From Erythrobacter insulae (GTDB taxonomy: Bacteria > Pseudomonadota > Alphaproteobacteria > Sphingomonadales > Sphingomonadaceae), in contig NZ_VHJK01000001.1 in assembly GCF_007004095.1 (NCBI RefSeq), positions 1,120,501 through 1,184,500 on the forward strand: a stretch of DNA of 64,000 bases, written 5' to 3'. Both the position numbers and the translations under genes were made by a program. Of the stretch, positions 1 to 8,501 are shown piece by piece. The notes under the pieces are model-generated. The model was not told the origin of the DNA. It ran no database searches and saw only the letters and a list, made by a program, of their open reading frames with translations. Position 1 is the stretch's first letter; each line of letters starts with the position of its first letter.

Positions 1-1484
1 TCGACAATTCGGGAGCCCGCGCCGTTATTGTCTCGACCGAGAAACTGCTTGGGCCGGTTGTCGGCGCAATCGGACGCACCGGCATTGCCGATCACGTAAT
101 CGGGATCGAAGACTTGCACCGCAAACAGTCTGGCAGTTTTGATTACCACAATTGGGCGGATTTGCTGACGGGTGATACAAAGGCTGCGCGCGCTGCGGTT
201 GATGCGAGGATTGCCGGTATTGCGCGCGAAGACACCGCTTGCCTGATCTACACCAGCGGCACCGGCGGCGCGCCGCGCGGGGTGAAACAGCATCACGGAT
301 CGATCCTGTGTAATATCGCCGGCGCTGCCGAGATTTTGATCACCGATTTCGGGATTGAGGACGAACGGTTCCTCTCTTTCCTCCCGCTAAGCCATGCGTA
401 TGAGCATACGGGCGGACAATATCTGCCGATATCGGTCGGCGCGGAAATCTTTTATTCCGAAGGGTTGGAAAAACTCGCCAGCAATATCGAAGAAACCCGC
501 CCGACTATCATGGTGGTCGTACCGCGCCTGTTCGAAGTGCTGCGCACCCGGATCATGAAACAGATCGAAAAGCAGGGTAAAGTCGCGAACTTCATGATGG
601 ATAGCGCGCTTAAGATTAGCGAAAATTCCAAAGACGGAAAGAAACGCAAGCGCGATAGACCGCTCGATTTTCTGGTCGGAAAAACGCTGCGCCCCAAAAT
701 CCGCCAGAAATTCGGCGGCCGCATCAAAGCGATGGTTTCGGGCGGCGCGCCGCTTAATCCCGAAGTCGGCAATTTCTTTGAAGCGATGGGCCTGACCATG
801 CTGCAAGGGTATGGCCAAACAGAAGCCGGGCCTGTGATGAGCTGCAACCGGCCTGCGGCCGGGCTTAAGATGGACACTGTCGGCCCCCCCATGCGCGGCG
901 TTGAAATCAAGATTGCAGAAGATGGCGAAATCCTGTGCCGCGGTGAGCTGGTGATGCACGGCTATTGGCGCAATGATGCCGAAACCGCGCGCACCATTCA
1001 GAATGGTTGGCTTCACACCGGCGATATTGGTCACCTTGACGAGGCAGGCCGGATTGTCATCACCGATCGTAAGAAAGACATGATCGTGAATGATAAAGGC
1101 GATAATGTCGCGCCGCAGAAAATCGAAGGCATGCTGACGCTTCAACCTGAAATTGCGCAAGCGATGGTGAGCGGTGACAAGCGCCCTTACGTTGTCGGGT
1201 TGATTGTGCCTGATGCCGAATGGGCGCTGGAATGGGCGCGGGCCAATGACGAGAAATACGACCTGCAAGCATTGCAGGATCTTCCGGCGTTCAAACAAGC
1301 CGTTCGTAAAGCGCTGGACCGGACCAATTCCGATCTTTCGGTCGTCGAAAAGGTGCGCAAATTCGAATTTGCTGATGAGGCATTCTCAATCGAAAACGAA
1401 GAAATGACGCCGAGTATGAAAATTCGTCGTCACAAGATCCGCGACCGGTATCAGGATCGGATAGACGGAATGTACCGCCCGTAA
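1..1484 (+). CDS. Long-chain acyl-CoA synthetase (AMP-forming), 5'-truncated by window edge
   Basis: Partial gene of the AMP-binding (ANL) family: it activates a fatty acid with ATP to an acyl-adenylate and then transfers it to CoA. The reading frame is open from base 3 with no start, so the N-terminus lies outside the window; about 493 codons remain of a family usually near 600. Visible motifs are the phosphate-binding loop TSGTGGAPRGVK (the commoner form is TSGTTGxPKGV), the adenylate motif GYGQTEAGP, and the hinge region GWLHTGDIGHLDEAGR followed by ITDRKKDMIV. The size and the RKKD segment suit the FAA1-like long-chain class. Substrate length cannot be read from sequence. It stands alone; the next gene is convergent. 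Confidence 0.9.
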   Translation, partial: DNSGARAVIVSTEKLLGPVVGAIGRTGIADHVIGIEDLHRKQSGSFDYHNWADLLTGDTKAARAAVDARIAGIAREDTACLIYTSGTGGAPRGVKQHHGSILCNIAGAAEILITDFGIEDERFLSFLPLSHAYEHTGGQYLPISVGAEIFYSEGLEKLASNIEETRPTIMVVVPRLFEVLRTRIMKQIEKQGKVANFMMDSALKISENSKDGKKRKRDRPLDFLVGKTLRPKIRQKFGGRIKAMVSGGAPLNPEVGNFFEAMGLTMLQGYGQTEAGPVMSCNRPAAGLKMDTVGPPMRGVEIKIAEDGEILCRGELVMHGYWRNDAETARTIQNGWLHTGDIGHLDEAGRIVITDRKKDMIVNDKGDNVAPQKIEGMLTLQPEIAQAMVSGDKRPYVVGLIVPDAEWALEWARANDEKYDLQALQDLPAFKQAVRKALDRTNSDLSVVEKVRKFEFADEAFSIENEEMTPSMKIRRHKIRDRYQDRIDGMYRP

Positions 1485-1698
1485 TTTCTGCTGGTCACAG
1501 GCCCGTCAGTTCAGAATTCTTTAGGTCTATTCGCCGGTTGAAGGGACAAATGCGCCTTCGCGTTTGAACAATTTTCCGGTTGATGGCCGTTACACCCTCC
1601 CGTTCGGCGCAGAAGCCGGCAGCCTGAAGCTGGGCAGAGAATAAGCCGCGTTTTAGGAAATGCGAGATGTGATGGTTGAGCGGCCTGATCAAGACGCG

Positions 1699-2229
1699 TC
1701 AGGCCGCCTCAACATCATCGATGAATTCAGGATAAAACCGGGGCGCGGTATCTGACCATGCAGGCGCCGTTGCGGCCGCTTCGCTTAGCGACTGAAGCAG
1801 GGTTTTGCGGTGCTGCGGACGGATCTGCGGCAGTGCTGCGGCGGCGCAGAATGCCGCTGGCAGATACGGGCGCGCTTCTGGACCGAGCAAACGTTCGTAA
1901 AGAAACCGAAAGGCTGAAAAGCTCGAAAGTTTTTCCTGATCGAGATCGAAGACAGCCAGCCGGATCAGTTTACCGATCAAACGCTCGACTTCGCCGATAC
2001 CGCCCGTTTCCGGGATAAGATCGCGCAGCACTTTCAAATCCTGATACGCAACATATTGGCGGCGGATTGCATTGCTTTCGCTGGTCGTGGTGCCCCAAAG
2101 CTTAAACGCGTCGGACCGCGACAGGCCGATATCAAGGCTCCGCTTGATGTAACGCTGCTCGGCAGGGGTAAAACCTGCAAATTCGCGCATTTCACCGATC
2201 GAAAGGGTAGCTGTGCTGGCAAGTGTCAC
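1699..2229 (-). CDS. Hypothetical protein, GTG start, 176 aa
   Basis: I do not recognise this family. The protein is soluble, mixed and helix-rich, with no signal peptide, no membrane segment and no Cys motif. Its first half contains FAGFTPAEQRYIKRSL and its second half is Ala-rich. The frame can be opened from a TTG at 2265, but a GTG at 2229 is preceded by AGGAG with 6 nt spacing, so I prefer the GTG. The stop codon lies in an 8-bp inverted repeat (1681-1688 with 1699-1706) without a T-tract. The gene sits between a convergent acyl-CoA synthetase and thiSG on the same strand, with no clear operon partner. Confidence 0.6.
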   Translation of the reverse strand: MTLASTATLSIGEMREFAGFTPAEQRYIKRSLDIGLSRSDAFKLWGTTTSESNAIRRQYVAYQDLKVLRDLIPETGGIGEVERLIGKLIRLAVFDLDQEKLSSFSAFRFLYERLLGPEARPYLPAAFCAAAALPQIRPQHRKTLLQSLSEAAATAPAWSDTAPRFYPEFIDDVEAA

Positions 2230-2301
2230 GGTCGTCTCCTGTGTTCGGAAGACGTTTTCGGCCAACGTGGTTAATTAACAGTAACCATGTCTGATTTTTT
2301 G

Positions 2302-3297
2302 CTAAATCAATCCGGCGAGCGGTGAACTTGGATCGGCATATTTGCGGCGGCCCATACGCCCTGAAAGATACGCCTCGCGCCCGCCTTCGACAGCCAGCTT
2401 CATTGCGCGTGCCATGCGGATCGGATCTTTCGCCTCGGCAATCGCCGTGTTCATCAGGATGCCATCACAGCCAAGCTCCATACCCACTGCCGCATCCGAC
2501 GCCGTGCCGACGCCTGCATCCACCAGCACAGGAACATTCGCGCCTTCGACGATCAGGCGGATAGTCACCTGGTTTTGTATACCCAGGCCCGACCCGATCG
2601 GCGCGCCGAGCGGCATGATGGCCACCGCCCCTGCATCCTCAAGCTGCTTTGCCGCGATGGGATCATCGACGCAGTAGACCATCGGATGGAAGCCTTCTAT
2701 CGCCAAAACCTCGCAAGCGCGGATGGTTTCGATCATGTTCGGGTACAAGGTGCGGGCCTCGCCTAACACTTCGAGTTTGACGAGGTCCCAGCCACCGGCC
2801 TCGCGCGCCAGCCGCAAGGTTCGGATGGCGTCTTCGGCGGTAAAGCAACCTGCTGTGTTGGGAAGATAGGTGATTTTCTTCGGATCGATGAAATCGGTCA
2901 ACATTGGCGCTTTGGGATCGGTCACATTGACCCGGCGCACCGCCACAGTAACGATTTCAGCGCCGGATGCCGCAACCGCCGCGGCGTTTTGTTCGAAATC
3001 CTTGTATTTGCCCGTGCCGACAATCAGGCGGGATTTGAAGGTTTGGCCCGCCACCGTCCAGGTGTCATCCGCCGCCGCGCCGCCGTGATCTCCGCCGCCT
3101 ACGAAATGGACGATTTCCAGATTATCGCCATCAGCCAGCGGCGCATCCTCAAGCGTTGAGCGCGGCACAATTTCGCCATTGCGTTCAACCGCGACTTTTT
3201 CCGGGACCAGGTCCAGTTCGCGCACGAGGTCCGCGATCGTGGCCGCGGGGCTCTGGCGTGGGTCGCCGTTCAATGTGATGGATTTGATATCGCTCAT
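2302..3297 (-). CDS. thiG: Fused sulfur carrier ThiS - thiazole synthase ThiG
   Basis: Thiamine biosynthesis. ThiS carries sulfur as a C-terminal thiocarboxylate, and ThiG uses it with deoxyxylulose phosphate and dehydroglycine to make the thiazole ring. Residues 1-69 are a complete ThiS beta-grasp domain ending in EIVHFVGGG. Residues from about 78 to the end are Thi[12 protein letters not shown] near the start, the catalytic-lysine segment VKLEVLG, and the phosphate-binding region near GVGTASDAA and [12 protein letters not shown]. The fusion leaves the ThiS Gly-Gly internal, followed by DHGGAAADD. Fused ThiS/ThiG proteins are annotated in sphingomonads and relatives. No TPP riboswitch is visible in the 60 bp upstream, where the merC-like gene ends. 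Confidence 0.93.
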   Translation of the reverse strand: MSDIKSITLNGDPRQSPAATIADLVRELDLVPEKVAVERNGEIVPRSTLEDAPLADGDNLEIVHFVGGGDHGGAAADDTWTVAGQTFKSRLIVGTGKYKDFEQNAAAVAASGAEIVTVAVRRVNVTDPKAPMLTDFIDPKKITYLPNTAGCFTAEDAIRTLRLAREAGGWDLVKLEVLGEARTLYPNMIETIRACEVLAIEGFHPMVYCVDDPIAAKQLEDAGAVAIMPLGAPIGSGLGIQNQVTIRLIVEGANVPVLVDAGVGTASDAAVGMELGCDGILMNTAIAEAKDPIRMARAMKLAVEGGREAYLSGRMGRRKYADPSSPLAGLI

Positions 3298-3357
3298 AGC
3301 GCCTGAAATAGCCCCCGGCGCGGCAATCGCAACCGTCAGTTTGTTATGGCTGCGCGC

Positions 3358-3738
3358 TTATGCGCTTTTGACGAAGGGGCGAAGGTTGAGCAGGTGGCCA
3401 ATCGATACCAGCGCAACGCCGATAATGGTAAGCACGGCCTCACCGGAACCATGGGGCATAGCCAGCGCGCCGCCCATAAATGTCAGGCCCATCATCGCCG
3501 TCACAAAAGGCGCCGCGCGGCGATGCTTGAGCGCGCCCCATCCAATCGCAACTGCTGCGATGATAAGAGCAAGCGCAAGACCAACCCGGTGAATTTCGGG
3601 CGAAAGCAGAAAATGTCCGCCCAGCCCCAATGCCGACACCACAAGCACCGTTGCCACGCAATGCAGCGCGCAGAGCCCTGCGAGCATTATGCCTGCCCGG
3701 TCAAACCGGCGGCGAATCAAGGTGGAATTGTCTGGCAT
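3358..3738 (-). CDS. MerC-family membrane protein behind a Zur-like operator
   Basis: Small integral membrane protein of about 126 residues with four hydrophobic segments. Near the first segment is the Cys pair motif LCALHC that defines the MerC family, so it is likely a metal-binding or transporting inner-membrane protein. There is no merR, merA or merT nearby, so mercury resistance is not supported. The ATG at 3738 (MPDNSTLIRR) is chosen; a GTG at 3750 would add four residues (MSCK), and neither has a good Shine-Dalgarno. Immediately upstream at 3753-3775 lies a palindrome matching the alphaproteobacterial zinc-uptake regulator site. That argues for zinc-responsive control and a zinc-related job (inference). 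thiSG follows 60 bp downstream. Confidence 0.75.
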   Translation of the reverse strand: MPDNSTLIRRRFDRAGIMLAGLCALHCVATVLVVSALGLGGHFLLSPEIHRVGLALALIIAAVAIGWGALKHRRAAPFVTAMMGLTFMGGALAMPHGSGEAVLTIIGVALVSIGHLLNLRPFVKSA

Positions 3739-3752
3739 CTTGCAAGACACCA

Positions 3753-3775
3753 GATATGTAACATTATCACATTTC
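3753..3775. promoter_or_regulatory. Zur-like operator upstream of the MerC-family gene
   Basis: Core ATGTAACATTATCACAT, flanked by GAT and TTC, forms an imperfect dyad. As I recall it, the alphaproteobacterial Zur box reads GAAATGTTATA-N-TATAACATTTC; 18 of 22 defined positions match here. The site is 15 bp before the ATG of the MerC-family gene, where a repressor would block its transcription. The divergent ctaA begins 117 bp to the right. Established: Zur represses zinc-uptake genes when zinc is plentiful. Inferred: this gene is a Zur target. Confidence 0.55.
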
Positions 3776-3891
3776 GCAAGCCCTGCCTTCGCAAAGCAGG
3801 CGCTTTATCGCTCAGACTTGCACTGGATGCACCGGACTTTGCGGCAATTAGGCTTGCGCGAAGCCTCTCGGCAGCACATTTACCCGCTGTC

Positions 3892-4980
3892 ATGTCTTCC
3901 TCTATTCCATATCCCGCCACGCTCGGCGCGGCCACCGCCAGCAAAGCTCAGCCCCGTGCGATTGCGCGCTGGCTTGAACTTGTGGCTGCCTTTGTGATTG
4001 TCATTGTTCTCGTCGGGGGGATCACACGGCTCACCGAAAGCGGGCTGTCGATCACGGAATGGGATGTCGCCACCGGCATTCTGCCGCCGCTGTCCGATGC
4101 AGCGTGGCAGAGCGAATTTGCCAAATATCAGGCCACGCCCGAATACCGGCTCGAAGCCAGCATCGGCGGAATGACGCTCGCTGAGTTCAAGTTCATCTAT
4201 TTCTGGGAGTGGTTCCACCGCTTGCTCGCGCGGATGGTTGGGCTCGTTTATGCGCTCCCGCTGGTGTTTTTCTGGGTCAAGGGCGCTATTCCGACCGGGT
4301 ATAAGGGCCGTTTTGTCGGTCTGCTAGCACTTGGCGGGCTTCAAGGCCTGTTCGGTTGGTTGATGGTTCAATCGGGACTCGTGGGAGATATGACCGATGT
4401 CAGCCATTTCCGTCTTTCACTCCACCTGCTGACCGCGCTTCTCCTGCTGGCCTGTCTCGTGTGGACGGCGCGCGATATGCGCCAACTCGTCAAGCAGCCG
4501 GCTGCCAGGCCGGCGCGTATCACTGGCGCATCAATCCTTGTCGCCGTGGTTCTTTTTATCCAGCTGCTGCTCGGCGCATGGGTTGCCGGTCTGAACGCGG
4601 GCCATGCAGCCTATGACTGGCCGCTCATGAATGGTCAGCTGATCCCCGATGTTGATTTTTCATACGGTTTTTTCTGGACGCTGAGCCACGATCCCTTCCT
4701 GCTCCATTTCCTCCACCGTTGGTGGGCGTGGATCGCTGTTGCAGCGCTTGTCTGGCAGGCGCGCCGGACAGGCGGGGCTGACAGGACCGCCTCGATCGCG
4801 CTCAATGCGGTGTTCGGGATTATGATCGTGCTGGGTATTGCAACCGTGCTCAGCGGTGTTTCCCTTTGGATTGCAGCTGCCCACCAATTGGTGGGGGCAT
4901 TGCTGGTCGCGGCGACAGCATGGGCTATGCATGCAGAGGGCGCCGCGAGGCAGGCGGCGCGCGCCGCGCAAAGCGCTTAA
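3892..4980 (+). CDS. ctaA: Haem A synthase (COX15/CtaA)
   Basis: Oxidises haem O to haem A for cytochrome c oxidase, in the inner membrane. The frame is open far upstream, but the family N-terminus begins at the ATG at 3892, which gives 362 residues, the normal length. Motifs include VGGITRLTESGLSITEWD after the first membrane segment, the His-bearing EWFHRLLARMVGL, HFRLSLHLL, and in the second half LGAWVAGLNAGHAAYDWPLM and FLHRWWAWIAV, with conserved haem-ligand His residues. Type 2 COX15 is the usual form in alphaproteobacteria. cutA starts 3 nt after the stop, so the two are probably co-transcribed. Confidence 0.93.
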   Translation: MSSSIPYPATLGAATASKAQPRAIARWLELVAAFVIVIVLVGGITRLTESGLSITEWDVATGILPPLSDAAWQSEFAKYQATPEYRLEASIGGMTLAEFKFIYFWEWFHRLLARMVGLVYALPLVFFWVKGAIPTGYKGRFVGLLALGGLQGLFGWLMVQSGLVGDMTDVSHFRLSLHLLTALLLLACLVWTARDMRQLVKQPAARPARITGASILVAVVLFIQLLLGAWVAGLNAGHAAYDWPLMNGQLIPDVDFSYGFFWTLSHDPFLLHFLHRWWAWIAVAALVWQARRTGGADRTASIALNAVFGIMIVLGIATVLSGVSLWIAAAHQLVGALLVAATAWAMHAEGAARQAARAAQSA

Positions 4981-4983
4981 CAC

Positions 4984-5319
4984 ATGCCGGATCCAAACGG
5001 AGCAATGGTTTGGTGTCCGTTTCCCGATCGTGAAAGTGCGCGCGAAGTCGCTGGCATTTTGCTCGATGAAAAACTGATTGCCTGTGCCAATATCATCGGA
5101 CAGATCGAAGCCATTTTTGAATGGAACGGCGATCGCACAAGTGCAGACGAAGTCGCCGTGCTGTTCAAGACATCGGAATCGCGAAGTGAAGACTTGATCC
5201 AGCGTTTGGGAGACTGCCACCCTTATGATACACCTGCAATCTTCGGGTGGTCATGCGGACAAATGCATCCCGCAACGATGGCTTGGTTGCTCCAGCAAAC
5301 AGGCTCTGAAACAGAATAG
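4984..5319 (+). CDS. cutA: Divalent-cation tolerance protein CutA
   Basis: Small trimeric PII-like fold protein of 111 residues, first described for copper tolerance; its precise role is unsettled. Family signatures are the N-terminal CPFPDRESAREVAGILLDEKLIACANI in pieces (LIACANI is the classic segment), the central FEWNG, and the C-terminal HPYDTPAIF motif. It lies 3 nt downstream of ctaA and 26 nt upstream of a Tat-type exported protein, so it looks like the middle gene of a three-gene transcript. The link to cytochrome oxidase assembly, a copper enzyme, is suggestive only. Confidence 0.88.
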   Translation: MPDPNGAMVWCPFPDRESAREVAGILLDEKLIACANIIGQIEAIFEWNGDRTSADEVAVLFKTSESRSEDLIQRLGDCHPYDTPAIFGWSCGQMHPATMAWLLQQTGSETE

Positions 5320-5345
5320 CCGTTTCTCGATCCTGAGGCGGCAGG

Positions 5346-6083
5346 ATGGGAATTTGCAGGTTTATGCTCCGCATTACACGGCGTGATTTAGGGATGGGTT
5401 TGGGGGCCTTCGGGCTTCTGTCCTTGGTGAATGCTCCAGCCAGAGCGGCGTCGAACGTAACCGTTCCACAGTCACCGATGCACCTCACGCAGATTACAAT
5501 GCGCGATCTCGCTGATCGCAACCGGGTCACTGTTAGACGCAGCTGGCAGGTCCGGTTCGCGGCCCAGGGACGCGGCTTCGCCATTTCCGGAACGCAAATT
5601 TCCGCGAAGGTGGAGGCTCCCGCCCGGCTTAAGCCGATTGCACAAGTCGAAGAACAAAGGTCGACTGCCGGGATGTGGCCTATATTGCTCTCCGGCGCCG
5701 GGCGAATTCTTGCAGCGGGTTCCGCGACGCAAGAGACGGACCTCGCAGCAGCGGTTAAGGCCGCAGAAGAATTGATTAGCGAGCGCATAGAGCCTGCCGA
5801 GCAAAAGGCGCTGCACGCGCATTATCTTTCTCAGTTTCAGCAGGCCAGCGCGTCGCTGATGGATCAGCTTCCACCGGATCTTTTCTTCCCCGATGGCAAA
5901 GGCCAATCGATGGTGCGCGCGCTAGATCTGTCCAATGGTCTGAAGGGTGAATTCGAAGTTACGTATCAGGCAAACAGCGCACAAAACGCGCAATGGCTGT
6001 CCGATGCGGAGCGCCAGATCACCACACGCATTGGCGAGGATGTGCGATCATCCAGCGAAAAGTGGCGGCTAACGGCGATTTAA
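5346..6083 (+). CDS. Putative Tat-exported protein of unknown function
   Basis: Unrecognised protein of 245 residues. The N-terminus has a twin-arginine type signal: ITRRDLGMGLGAFG followed by a hydrophobic stretch and an APARA cleavage site, which predicts periplasmic export of a folded protein. The mature part has no metal-binding Cys and no membrane segment; it has a beta-rich first half and a helical middle (AAVKAAEELISERIEP). The ATG at 5346 has GAGG at 5335-5338 with 7 nt spacing; a second ATG at 5364 is less well placed. It directly follows ctaA-cutA on the same strand. Function unknown. Confidence 0.7.
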   Translation: MGICRFMLRITRRDLGMGLGAFGLLSLVNAPARAASNVTVPQSPMHLTQITMRDLADRNRVTVRRSWQVRFAAQGRGFAISGTQISAKVEAPARLKPIAQVEEQRSTAGMWPILLSGAGRILAAGSATQETDLAAAVKAAEELISERIEPAEQKALHAHYLSQFQQASASLMDQLPPDLFFPDGKGQSMVRALDLSNGLKGEFEVTYQANSAQNAQWLSDAERQITTRIGEDVRSSSEKWRLTAI

Positions 6084-6274
6084 CATCCGATTTTCAAGGC
6101 TGGTATTATTTTACCTCTCTTGAAAGCCTCGGTTTTGCTTGACTTACAACCGTTGCAAGCACAGATGGCGCGCAATGATCACGCATAGCACACCGGTGTA
6201 GCGTGATTCGTCGTTGCCAGAGCAAATCTGGTCGGCACCACTACACAACCTCTTAGGTTTAAGGACATTCAGCC

Positions 6275-6754
6275 ATGAAGGCTCTCAGCAAACAGACCCA
6301 GTCGGCCAAGCCGGCAGAGGTCGAAAAGAAATGGCACCTGATCGATGCCGATGGCCTCGTGGTCGGTCGGCTCGCTGCGATCATTGCCAATCATCTGCGC
6401 GGCAAGCACAAGCCAAGCTACACCCCGCACGTTGACTGCGGCGATCACATCATCGTGATCAATGCCGACAAGGTGAAATTCACCAGCAACAAAGCGGAAA
6501 AGAAAATTTATTACAAGCACACCGGCCACCCCGGCGGCATCAAGGAAACGACCCCTGCGAAAATTCTCGAAGGTCGCTTTCCAGAGCGCGTGCTTAAGAA
6601 AGCTGTTGAGCGCATGATCCCGCGCGGCCCGCTTGGCCGTGATCAGATGCGCGCCCTGCACCTCTATAACGGCACCGAGCACCCACATGACGGCCAAAGC
6701 CCGCAAGTGCTCGACGTGGCTTCCATGAATCGCAAGAACAAGGTCTCCGCATAA
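6275..6754 (+). CDS. rplM: 50S ribosomal protein L13
   Basis: Structural protein of the large ribosomal subunit, 159 residues, slightly longer than the typical 142-150. Recognised from [17 protein letters not shown] near the N-terminus, [25 protein letters not shown] and [17 protein letters not shown] lies about 9 nt before the ATG. The stop codon overlaps the ATG of rpsI in TAATG, the usual rplM-rpsI arrangement, implying translational coupling. The 191-bp upstream region contains a TTGACT element near 6138 that could be a -35 box, but no convincing -10 was found. Confidence 0.97.
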   Translation: MKALSKQTQSAKPAEVEKKWHLIDADGLVVGRLAAIIANHLRGKHKPSYTPHVDCGDHIIVINADKVKFTSNKAEKKIYYKHTGHPGGIKETTPAKILEGRFPERVLKKAVERMIPRGPLGRDQMRALHLYNGTEHPHDGQSPQVLDVASMNRKNKVSA

Positions 6755-7272
6755 TGGCTGACGAAAATAACACCGTCTCCGATCTGTCGGATCTGAAAGA
6801 CATCGCTGGCGATGCTCCGGCTGCGGATGCCGCCGAAATCGCGCAAAATCCTGCAACGCCTCTGCGTGAGCAAGAGCTTGATGCCCAAGGCCGCGCTTAT
6901 GCAACCGGTCGCCGGAAAGATGCGACAGCACGTGTCTGGATCAAACCGGGCACCGGTAAAGTCATCATCAACGGCCGCGAGCAGGAAGTGTATTTTGCAC
7001 GTCCGACTCTGCGCCTGATCATCGATCAACCCTTCACGATCACCGATCGTCAAGGCCAGTATGATGTTGTCGCAACCGTTCGCGGTGGTGGTCTTTCGGG
7101 CCAGGCCGGTGCGGTCAAGCACGGCATCAGCCAAGCGCTTACAAAATACGAACCGGCGCTGCGCGCCACAGTGAAGTCGGCTGGCTTCCTCACCCGTGAC
7201 AGCCGTGTTGTCGAACGTAAGAAATACGGCCGCGCGAAAGCCCGTCGTAGCTTCCAGTTCTCGAAGCGTTAA
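6754..7272 (+). CDS. rpsI: 30S ribosomal protein S9 with acidic N-terminal extension
   Basis: Small-subunit protein whose C-terminal tail reaches the P-site tRNA. The S9 core starts near residue 49 ([16 protein letters not shown]) and ends with the expected [14 protein letters not shown], including the terminal Lys-Arg. Ahead of it is an acidic, Ala-rich extension of about 45 residues ([16 protein letters not shown]), absent from the usual 130-residue protein. The ATG overlaps the rplM stop, so this start is fixed by coupling and the extension is not an annotation artefact. A strong intrinsic terminator follows at 7300-7336. Confidence 0.95.
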   Translation: MADENNTVSDLSDLKDIAGDAPAADAAEIAQNPATPLREQELDAQGRAYATGRRKDATARVWIKPGTGKVIINGREQEVYFARPTLRLIIDQPFTITDRQGQYDVVATVRGGGLSGQAGAVKHGISQALTKYEPALRATVKSAGFLTRDSRVVERKKYGRAKARRSFQFSKR

Positions 7273-7299
7273 TTCGCCGCAGCACACTGAACCTATTGA

Positions 7300-7336
7300 A
7301 AAGGGCGGCCTCCCTACCGGGATGCCGCCCTTTTTG
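7300..7336 (+). terminator. Intrinsic terminator of rplM-rpsI
   Basis: Stem of AAGGGCGGC (7301-7309) with GCCGCCCTT (7324-7332), a 14-nt loop, and a T-tract of five starting in the stem. It lies 28 bp after the rpsI stop and faces a small convergent membrane-protein gene that ends at 7354. Confidence 0.88.
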
Positions 7337-7353
7337 TATCCGGTGATCTGGGC

Positions 7354-7551
7354 TTAACGCTGCAACAGCATCAAACCCCAGGCAAGACCGCTGCCCGCCA
7401 AAAACAGCGGCCAAGACCAATAGATTTTGTAATCACCCAACGCCATGGCGTGAACATCAAGAGCGCCGCCGCTCGATCCCTGAGAACCCACAACAACAGC
7501 GATTGACCCCGTGAGTACGGCGCCCAATCCAAACGCTTTCAACATTTCCAT
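7354..7551 (-). CDS. Small hypothetical membrane protein, 65 aa
   Basis: Unrecognised two-segment membrane protein. The first hydrophobic stretch (GLGAVLTGSIAVVVG) is separated by a short polar loop from the second (WSWPLFLAGSGLAWGLMLL). Two in-frame ATGs, at 7551 and 7545, are possible starts. It is monocistronic and convergent with rplM-rpsI. Homologues would be needed to confirm that it is translated. Confidence 0.45.
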   Translation of the reverse strand: MEMLKAFGLGAVLTGSIAVVVGSQGSSGGALDVHAMALGDYKIYWSWPLFLAGSGLAWGLMLLQR

Positions 7552-7698
7552 CGGCTCTACTCCAACAGATTGACCCGTTTATTGACGGCAACCGGACTGT
7601 GCACGGTGCGCTCGTACCTGAAACGTACTCAATATTGAGTTAAAGCCATGCCGCCAAAAAAGGTTAAGCGGCGGCGCTTTATGTTTACCTGCTCGCGC

Positions 7699-8448
7699 TT
7701 AGACAGCTGGGTTGGCTTCGCGCAGTTCGGTCGCAATTTCGCCTCCGCGCGCGCAACTGATCAGGCGAAATGATGGCGGCGCTCCGTGCCGAAGCCGGGT
7801 CGATAATGTGCCGGCACCGATCATCCGCATAGAATGCCCGCCAGCCGTGCGCATTTCATCAAATGGCACATGCACATGACCGGATATGACCGCATGAGCG
7901 CCAGTGGCCGCAATCGCCGCAAACGCATCGTCGCCGCCAATCGTCGGATTTTTCGGCGCGTTCGCCGGCCCCAGCAAAGGATGATGCGCGGTCACAATGA
8001 TGCTGCGCGGATCGCCTTTTAATACAGCCAGCCGCGCCAACGTATCTTCAAGCGCATTGCGGGTCACGAAACCATCGGACCACGGAAAGCGAGGCTGGGC
8101 CCGGACTGTCGTCTTTAACGGTACCAGCACCACATCCGCTGATTGCAATTCGCCGCCGACTTTGTCCTTCAGCGTCTGATACCGTTTATAAGGATCGGTG
8201 AAACGCTCCCACAAATTGTAATACGGCATGTCGTGATTGCCGGGGTCCAAAAGCACCGGGACATTCAGGCCAGCAAACCATTCGGCGGCGGCGGCATATT
8301 GGCGATGCGTCGCGCGCTGCGTCAGATCACCGGTGCATACGACCGCGTCCGGTGCCTCTGCATCAATGGCCCGGCGCGCGATTTCGAGGGCGGTGCGGTC
8401 CTCGACGCCAAAATGCACATCACTGATATGGATAAGCCGGGTCGTCAT
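7699..8448 (-). CDS. Calcineurin-like metallophosphoesterase
   Basis: Cytosolic dinuclear-metal phosphoesterase of 249 residues. The full motif set is present: ISDVHFG (D-x-H), CTGDLTQ (GD), GNHD, AHHPLL and GHVHVPF (GHxH). The organisation resembles the CpdA/Icc class of 3',5'-cyclic nucleotide phosphodiesterases, but many relatives have other substrates, so cAMP is only a guess. The start MTTRLIHISDVH places the first metal ligand near residue 10, as is normal. The next gene on the same strand begins upstream at 8774, 53 bp away. Confidence 0.88.
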   Translation of the reverse strand: MTTRLIHISDVHFGVEDRTALEIARRAIDAEAPDAVVCTGDLTQRATHRQYAAAAEWFAGLNVPVLLDPGNHDMPYYNLWERFTDPYKRYQTLKDKVGGELQSADVVLVPLKTTVRAQPRFPWSDGFVTRNALEDTLARLAVLKGDPRSIIVTAHHPLLGPANAPKNPTIGGDDAFAAIAATGAHAVISGHVHVPFDEMRTAGGHSMRMIGAGTLSTRLRHGAPPSFRLISCARGGEIATELREANPAV

Positions 8449-8501
8449 AGCTCGCTGCTAAGCGTGGTTCGGCACCGGATGCAATCTCCAATGCTGCATA
8501 A

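Noticed and set aside
387..1298. 303-codon frame antisense to the acyl-CoA synthetase
   Set aside because: Shadow frame, rich in His/Arg/Phe and lacking domain motifs.
1681..1706. 8-bp inverted repeat CGGCCTGA/TCAGGCCG
   Set aside because: Perfect stem, but no T-tract on either strand and it lies over a stop codon; not called as a terminator.
3298..3357. Possible TPP riboswitch before thiSG
   Set aside because: No CTGAGA-type or other THI-box elements in the 60 bp; too short for the aptamer.
3358..3738. Mercury-resistance island
   Set aside because: Only a MerC-family protein is present, no merR/T/P/A, and a Zur-type operator sits in front.
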